A stretch of 64,000 bases of DNA, taken from contig JAWRVZ010000076.1 in NCBI GenBank assembly GCA_037043235.1, positions 1,860,001 to 1,924,000 of the forward strand, in the 5' to 3' direction. The notes beneath the pieces are model-generated. The model did not search any database. It saw nothing but the letters and a program-made list of their open reading frames with translations, and had not been told where the DNA came from. The DNA comes from Rhodeus uyekii (lineage: Eukaryota > Chordata > Actinopteri > Cypriniformes > Acheilognathidae). Position numbers and translations under genes: made by a program. This document shows positions 59,901-64,000 of this stretch, in pieces. Each line of letters opens with the position of its first letter. The first letter of the stretch is position 1.

Positions 59901-61566
59901 AGCAGAACTGGGATTTGAATGTGATAAAACTCAAGGATGTTGTTCTTTAGCAGTCGGCTCCATCAAGTCCATCAAGTTCCAGCTCCAGCTCCAGCTCTGA
60001 TTCTGACTTTGAGCCATCGCAGAAGCAAGGCCAAGGTACTAGGATGAATCATTAATTGTGTATTGTATGATCAGTAGAGTGTTGTCTCATTAATGATTGT
60101 TTCCAGGGACTCTTCGTTCTATGGTAGAGGATATGCACTCTGAAGGCTCTGATGATGACAGCAGCTCTGAGGTTGAGACGCCCATGAAAACGACTCCACC
60201 CAATCAGGACTCTCGGTTTGTACCATGCACTTTTGGTCTTAAAAATGAAAATCAAATGTCCATGCAGACCAAAAAGTTTTTGCCCACATTATACACATCA
60301 TTAATATTACCACAACCATGGTATGCATAGAATCTGATTTAGATTATTTTCACAAGTGCATTATGATTTCCCCTTTTCAGTTTAAGCATGGACAGTGAGA
60401 GTGATGGCAATGAGGAGTCCCGTCCTCCCAGCCAAGAAGCCCCCTCACCTCTACCCAAACTGAGTTCAGCAAACCTCAAGGTAAGATTGGTTATATTGCA
60501 CTGTAATAAACATTCAGACTGGTTTATGTTAGGTATGTATTTGGAATCAATTCAAAATCATTTGTGTTCTTTGTCAGATGTTAGAAAAAAAGAGCCCAGA
60601 CTCTTGCACCCGTGAGAAGATGCTCAAGAGGGGATACGACAAGGTAGGAAGGGTAAATAACTGAATCATACCCTTCAGTGGCATCAATTCAGATTTTTGT
60701 AGCACATAAAAGTAGAATTTTTAAACGAGTGATTTGATTACAGGCTTATACAGAGGAGCTTGTGGACCTCCATCGCAGACTGATGGCTCTGAGAGAGAGG
60801 AATATTTTACAGCAGGTTCCAATAAGTTATTTCTGTATTTGTCACCATCACGCATTATACCACAACTCCTTTTAAGATTGACCAATGCCTTATTTTACAT
60901 AACACATGAAAAATTTACGTACACTACTGTTCAAAAGTTTTGGGTTTGTACGATTATTTTAATACTTTTTACAGAAGTTTCTTTTGCTCACCAAAGCTGC
61001 ATTTATATGATTAAAATTTATATTTTGAATTATCATCACAATTCAAAATAGCTTCTTTCTATTTGAATATACTATAAAATGTAATTTAGTCCTGTGATGT
61101 CAAAGCTGAATTTTCAGCATCATTGCTCCAGTCTTCCGAAATCATTCTAATATGCTGATTTGGCATTTAAGAAACATTTCTTATTATTATATATGCTGGA
61201 AACAGCTGTGCTGCTTCACATTGTTTGAGGATTCTTTAGTGAAGATAAAGTTATATAAGTAATATAAAATAATTATTTGAAATAAAAATATTGTAAAAGG
61301 CAATTTCATCAGTGTAAAAGTATAAAGATCATTTTAATAAACTAGCACAAAAAGTCTTACTGACCCTGATTTTTAAAATATTGTATGTAAAAAAAACTAA
61401 TGCTCTTTGATTGATGCATTTCTTTTGTGTCTTTTAGATTGTAAACCTCATTGAGAAAACTGGCCATTTCAACATCACCAATACAACCTTTGACTTTGAC
61501 CTGTTCTCCTTGGATGAGTCGACGGTGCGTAAACTCCAGAGCTACCTGGAAGCAACATCCACATGA
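52991..61566 (+). CDS. mllt1: mllt1 (ENL), YEATS-domain subunit of the super elongation complex (12 coding exons)
   Basis: Exons 52991-53002 (inferred), 54438-54618, 56002-56084, 56596-56739, 56837-56962, 59271-59879, 59951-60035, 60107-60215, 60381-60480, 60578-60643, 60744-60815, 61438-61566; frame closes at 571 aa (human 559). The YEATS domain (about 1-140) keeps the acyl-lysine pocket residues F28, H56, S58, F59, Y78 and A79 at the same numbers as human ENL, which supports a four-codon first exon. Exon 6 gives a Lys/Ser-rich linker with KKQKR; exons 7-9 are acidic and Ser-rich (SDSDFEPSQ, SMVEDMHSE). Exons 10-12 form the AHD: AYTEELVDLHRRLMALRERN, then FDFDLFSLDESTVRKLQ. Known: the YEATS domain reads acetylated/crotonylated H3, and the AHD binds AF4-family, DOT1L or CBX8 partners. 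Intron 2 has a GC donor. It is MLLT1, not MLLT3: it lacks the long poly-Ser tract of MLLT3. Confidence 0.94.
53323..53457. repeat. Short inverted-repeat element with CG-dinucleotide core
   Basis: GACTGTCTCAAACCC (53323-53337) and its exact inverse GGGTTTGAGACAGTC (53443-53457), with a second inner match TAGTGAGC / GCTCAC. The centre has a (GC)n run at 53382-53393 and the palindrome CGAACGTTCG. It is probably a MITE or SINE fragment in mllt1 intron 1. Confidence 0.75.
53861..53923. repeat. (TCTA)n microsatellite
   Basis: About 15 uninterrupted TCTA units in mllt1 intron 1. Confidence 0.97.
57828..57978 (-). repeat. tRNA-derived SINE, copy 3
   Basis: On the minus strand, a TGTAACTCAATCAGTAGAGC A box and GGTCATGGGTTCGATCCC B box, then the AAGCGACTTACATTGC tail region reversed as in copy 2. 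It lies in mllt1 intron 5. Confidence 0.8.
58814..59280. repeat. Tandem duplication at the mllt1 intron 5 / exon 6 border
   Basis: Copy 1 (58814 to about 59063) and copy 2 (about 59065-59280) share TTTACGATATCTTTATGAAC, CTTATGGGTTTGGAACTAGA and CAAAACTCTTGTAGGGTCAC, and both end in CTTTGTAG|GAGTCAAGTAAAGA. The real exon 6 begins at 59271; the upstream copy at 59049 carries the acceptor and the first 14 exon bases, then diverges. Confidence 0.85.
60935..61375. repeat. Dispersed teleost repeat, copy 3 of 3
   Basis: It begins ACTGTTCAAAAGTTTTGGGT and includes CAAAGCTGAATTTTCAGCAT, ATCATTCTAATATGCTGATT and ACAGCTGTGCTGCTTCA. It is the longest of the three copies and lies in mllt1 intron 11. Confidence 0.7.
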
Positions 61567-63234
61567 CATAAGGAAGCTGCTCGGCCGTGAAAACGATTTT
61601 TTTAAATTGTATTATTTTTTTTAGAAGTGTGAGAGAGGCCTCTAAACTTACTGTGGGAAGAGGGAAAGGTATTGAAAGCAACATATAAATGCACAGGAAA
61701 TGAACAAGAACAAAACAGACAGACAACAAAACTTTATACTGTAATAGATATAAGCAAACAAAAGGACCAAGGGCATAAAGGGGCGGCATTCAGGGTTTAT
61801 CTAATAACAGCACCGCGCATTGCACTAAGAAACAAACTGTTGGCACAATACTGTCCAAAATGGACAAGATCTCGTAGGCACCGTGGATTATAAGTAGGTA
61901 CATTTCAAGACTGGTTTTGCACCAAAGCTGTAACACTGGTGGAATGGATCCCTCGCTCAGGCCTTTATGCAGGGGCGATGACTGAAAGACTGTGTCCCCT
62001 CTTCACCTTGTCACTTTTCTGCTACCACTCAGCACAGCGTGGTGGCATAGAAAGAGCCCAACTAGATCAAACCTTATTGGCATACTGTTTGTGTCTGCAT
62101 AGCTTTGTAGCCCCATGTGTTGGATAAAGTAATACTCTCAAGCTTTGGTGATAGATGCTCCCTCGGATCAGCTAAAGGGGAAAAACTATCTGCCTTTGTA
62201 GTGCCTTTTGAAAATGTCATGTTTTTAATTATAATTGTTTGTGTGTCTCTGATTGGTCTTGGGATGACCAAAAACTGATCCGTCAACATTGAAATGCCTG
62301 AAATTGACATTCGAAGCCCTTCTAAAGGCGGTTTAATAATTGTCCCAAGAGAACACTTTATGATAAAGCCGTTCTGCATGTGTGATCTGAGAAGGTCTTG
62401 TGCATTATTCTGTTTTTTGATGGTCAACAACATGAAGTCAATTTGTTAAGCATTTAAGGTTCTTTTTGTAGTTTATTTAAGTAACTGTGCACTTTTTCTG
62501 GTCACTTCAGTGCTTTGTAATTATCTGATAACTATATTTATGATTCTTTTCTCTTTTTTACATAATATTGACTTGCAAAAATGTACAGATTTTTGTCAAT
62601 GTTTTTAAATGCATCTATTGAAGTCATATTATTGATTACTCAATCACTTGAAAGAATATGCACACAGAATGAAGGGGGAAGGGTTTGTCTATATTCCAAT
62701 GGTGCAATTGGAAAAAGTCTTCTTTTCACCTGAAGTATTATACAAGTGAAAATGTATTTGTGTCAGATACATATTGTCTGATGACATTGCTTTTTGAAAA
62801 GCATACCTGCTTGACATGTTATTCTTCATTGTCGATTGCCAGTTACCCTTTTTGATTCTCAATAATGTATGGTTATAAAGTAAACAATGTTTTCAGTGAA
62901 ATGTTTGTGGCAGATGTGTTACATCATGGGTAAATGGCACTAAATAGCGTTGATCCGTGTTTGTGCATGATTAACACATGAATTATCACTTGAAGGAATA
63001 TGCATAAACTCTCACAACCTGATATGTTTGCTTTATCAGCTATTCTCAGGAATACAGAAGGTCCTCTTAATCGATCCATACAATGCAAACCCATATAACA
63101 TGAAACACAAGCTATAAACTTCCTGTAGATCTCTTGGTTGTGCTTTCTTCCCTAGCATAATAGAAGCATAGCCATATCAGGGGGAATGAGTTCATTTTAC
63201 AGTATTATGTAAGTATGTAACATTGTGCATTAAA
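61567..63234 (+). other. mllt1 3' UTR (probable extent)
   Basis: AT-rich sequence after the TGA at 61564-61566 with no protein-like frame. No AATAAA was noticed; ATTAAA at 63229-63234 is a candidate signal. Human MLLT1 also has a long 3' UTR. Confidence 0.4.
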
Positions 63235-63599
63235 TAAGTTACCATATACTGAAGGCTGAAATTGTCAAACCAATGAAGTTCGTTCTCTATTTAGAATGTG
63301 TTTATAGATTTCCTTTTTATATGAGTCTTAAAATGTGTGCCTTTTTAAGATAAGAGGAAAAGGTTGTACAGCTCAATCTCATGTCAATGACAAACTCTTG
63401 TTATTTATAGCAACATTTTTATCATGACAAATTTCCCATCCTGTTGAACTAAGTAATAGCCTAATAGATTGTTGCAGCAATAGCCACACATTTAACAATA
63501 CTGTACTGTAGATTTCAAAGACAGACCAATAACATCTTAAGTACATTACGGTGGAGGCATGTGGACCGTTTAAGGTCATTGTAACGTAATATCATGGTT

Positions 63600-63727
63600 T
63601 ATGGCACCATGTCCGTGGCCGGTCAGGCTCACTGTCCTCGAGTGAATTGGAATCTTGTTTAGGGGTCTTTTATTCTGAAAGTCGGGACCGGAAGTGACTT
63701 ACTGAAGCTAGATTCGCATCAATACCA
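63600..63727 (+). promoter_or_regulatory. Promoter of the gene entering at the right edge
   Basis: ACCGGAAGTG at 63687-63696 is a consensus ETS/GABP site, common just upstream of TATA-less housekeeping promoters. The ATG follows 32 bases later in a good context (ACCAATGG). Confidence 0.5.
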
Positions 63728-63779
63728 ATGGTCGATTTGCCGGGATACGCGGATGGAGAGTACGGGCGTCGTGTTTACG
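63728..63779 (+). CDS. Probable first coding exon of an unidentified gene (runs off the right edge)
   Basis: The ATG at 63728 opens 17 codons (MVDLPGYADGEYGRRVY) plus one base before a donor G|GTAAAT at 63779-63780. The ETS-type promoter motif just upstream and the local CpG content support a real 5' end. I do not recognise the peptide. If the donor is not used, the frame stops shortly after. Confidence 0.4.
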
Positions 63780-64000
63780 GTAAATCTGGGATTTTGCATT
63801 TGTAAACACAGCAGCGCTGTTAGGATAACGTATTCAACGTGTGCATATTTCTTCAGTTGCAGGGTAACGACCTGTAACGTGCGTCTGAAATTAATAATCA
63901 CGTCTCGTTGAAATGACTCATAAGATTTTTGGGCTACTAGTACTAGCAACCGTGAATGTTTTGTTTTCTAAAACTCATTCTTAATAAAATAAAAAGAACG

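Overview
The window is vertebrate nuclear DNA from a ray-finned fish, most likely a cypriniform. The genes have introns with GT-AG (and a few GC-AG) splice sites. The proteins match single-copy vertebrate families. The non-coding DNA is AT-rich and full of teleost repeats: tRNA-derived SINEs, hAT, Tc1/mariner and Tigger/pogo-like elements, and long CA and GATA microsatellites. No bacterial, viral or CRISPR feature was seen.

Layout, left to right. Positions 929-5631 (minus) hold the first six coding exons of mfsd12, a lysosomal/melanosomal transporter; its 3' part lies beyond the left edge. A 0.9 kb CA-rich array and a gene-poor stretch follow. Positions 10927-22569 (minus) hold the complete coding region of csnk1g2, with a CpG-rich promoter near 25.5-25.75 kb. 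A 59-bp minisatellite array fills 26.5-28.25 kb. At 29819-31029 (plus) there is a small four-exon gene for a single-Ig membrane protein with a lysine inside its transmembrane helix; I cannot assign it to a named family and it is the most novel item here. Positions 34599-45015 (minus) hold complete mknk2, and 47844-52115 (plus) complete znf414, arranged head to head. Positions 52991-61566 (plus) hold mllt1 (ENL) complete to its stop. At 63728 an unidentified gene appears to begin behind an ETS-type promoter motif and runs off the right edge.

mfsd12, csnk1g2, mknk2, znf414 and mllt1 all have human counterparts on 19p13, so the block is conserved synteny, not an operon. The genes work in separate pathways: organelle transport, membrane-anchored casein kinase signalling, MAPK to eIF4E phosphorylation, a zinc-finger protein, and reading of acylated histones in the super elongation complex. 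Exon joins were checked by reading frame: csnk1g2 (451 aa with an optional exon), mknk2 (476 aa), znf414 (330 aa), mllt1 (571 aa) and the Ig gene (169 aa) all close without a frame break.

The main oddities are the unassigned charged-transmembrane Ig gene, a tandem duplication in mllt1 that copied a 3' splice site together with the first bases of an exon, three GC-AG introns (two adjacent in mknk2), several nested or modular terminal-inverted-repeat elements, and the minisatellite with its higher-order pattern.
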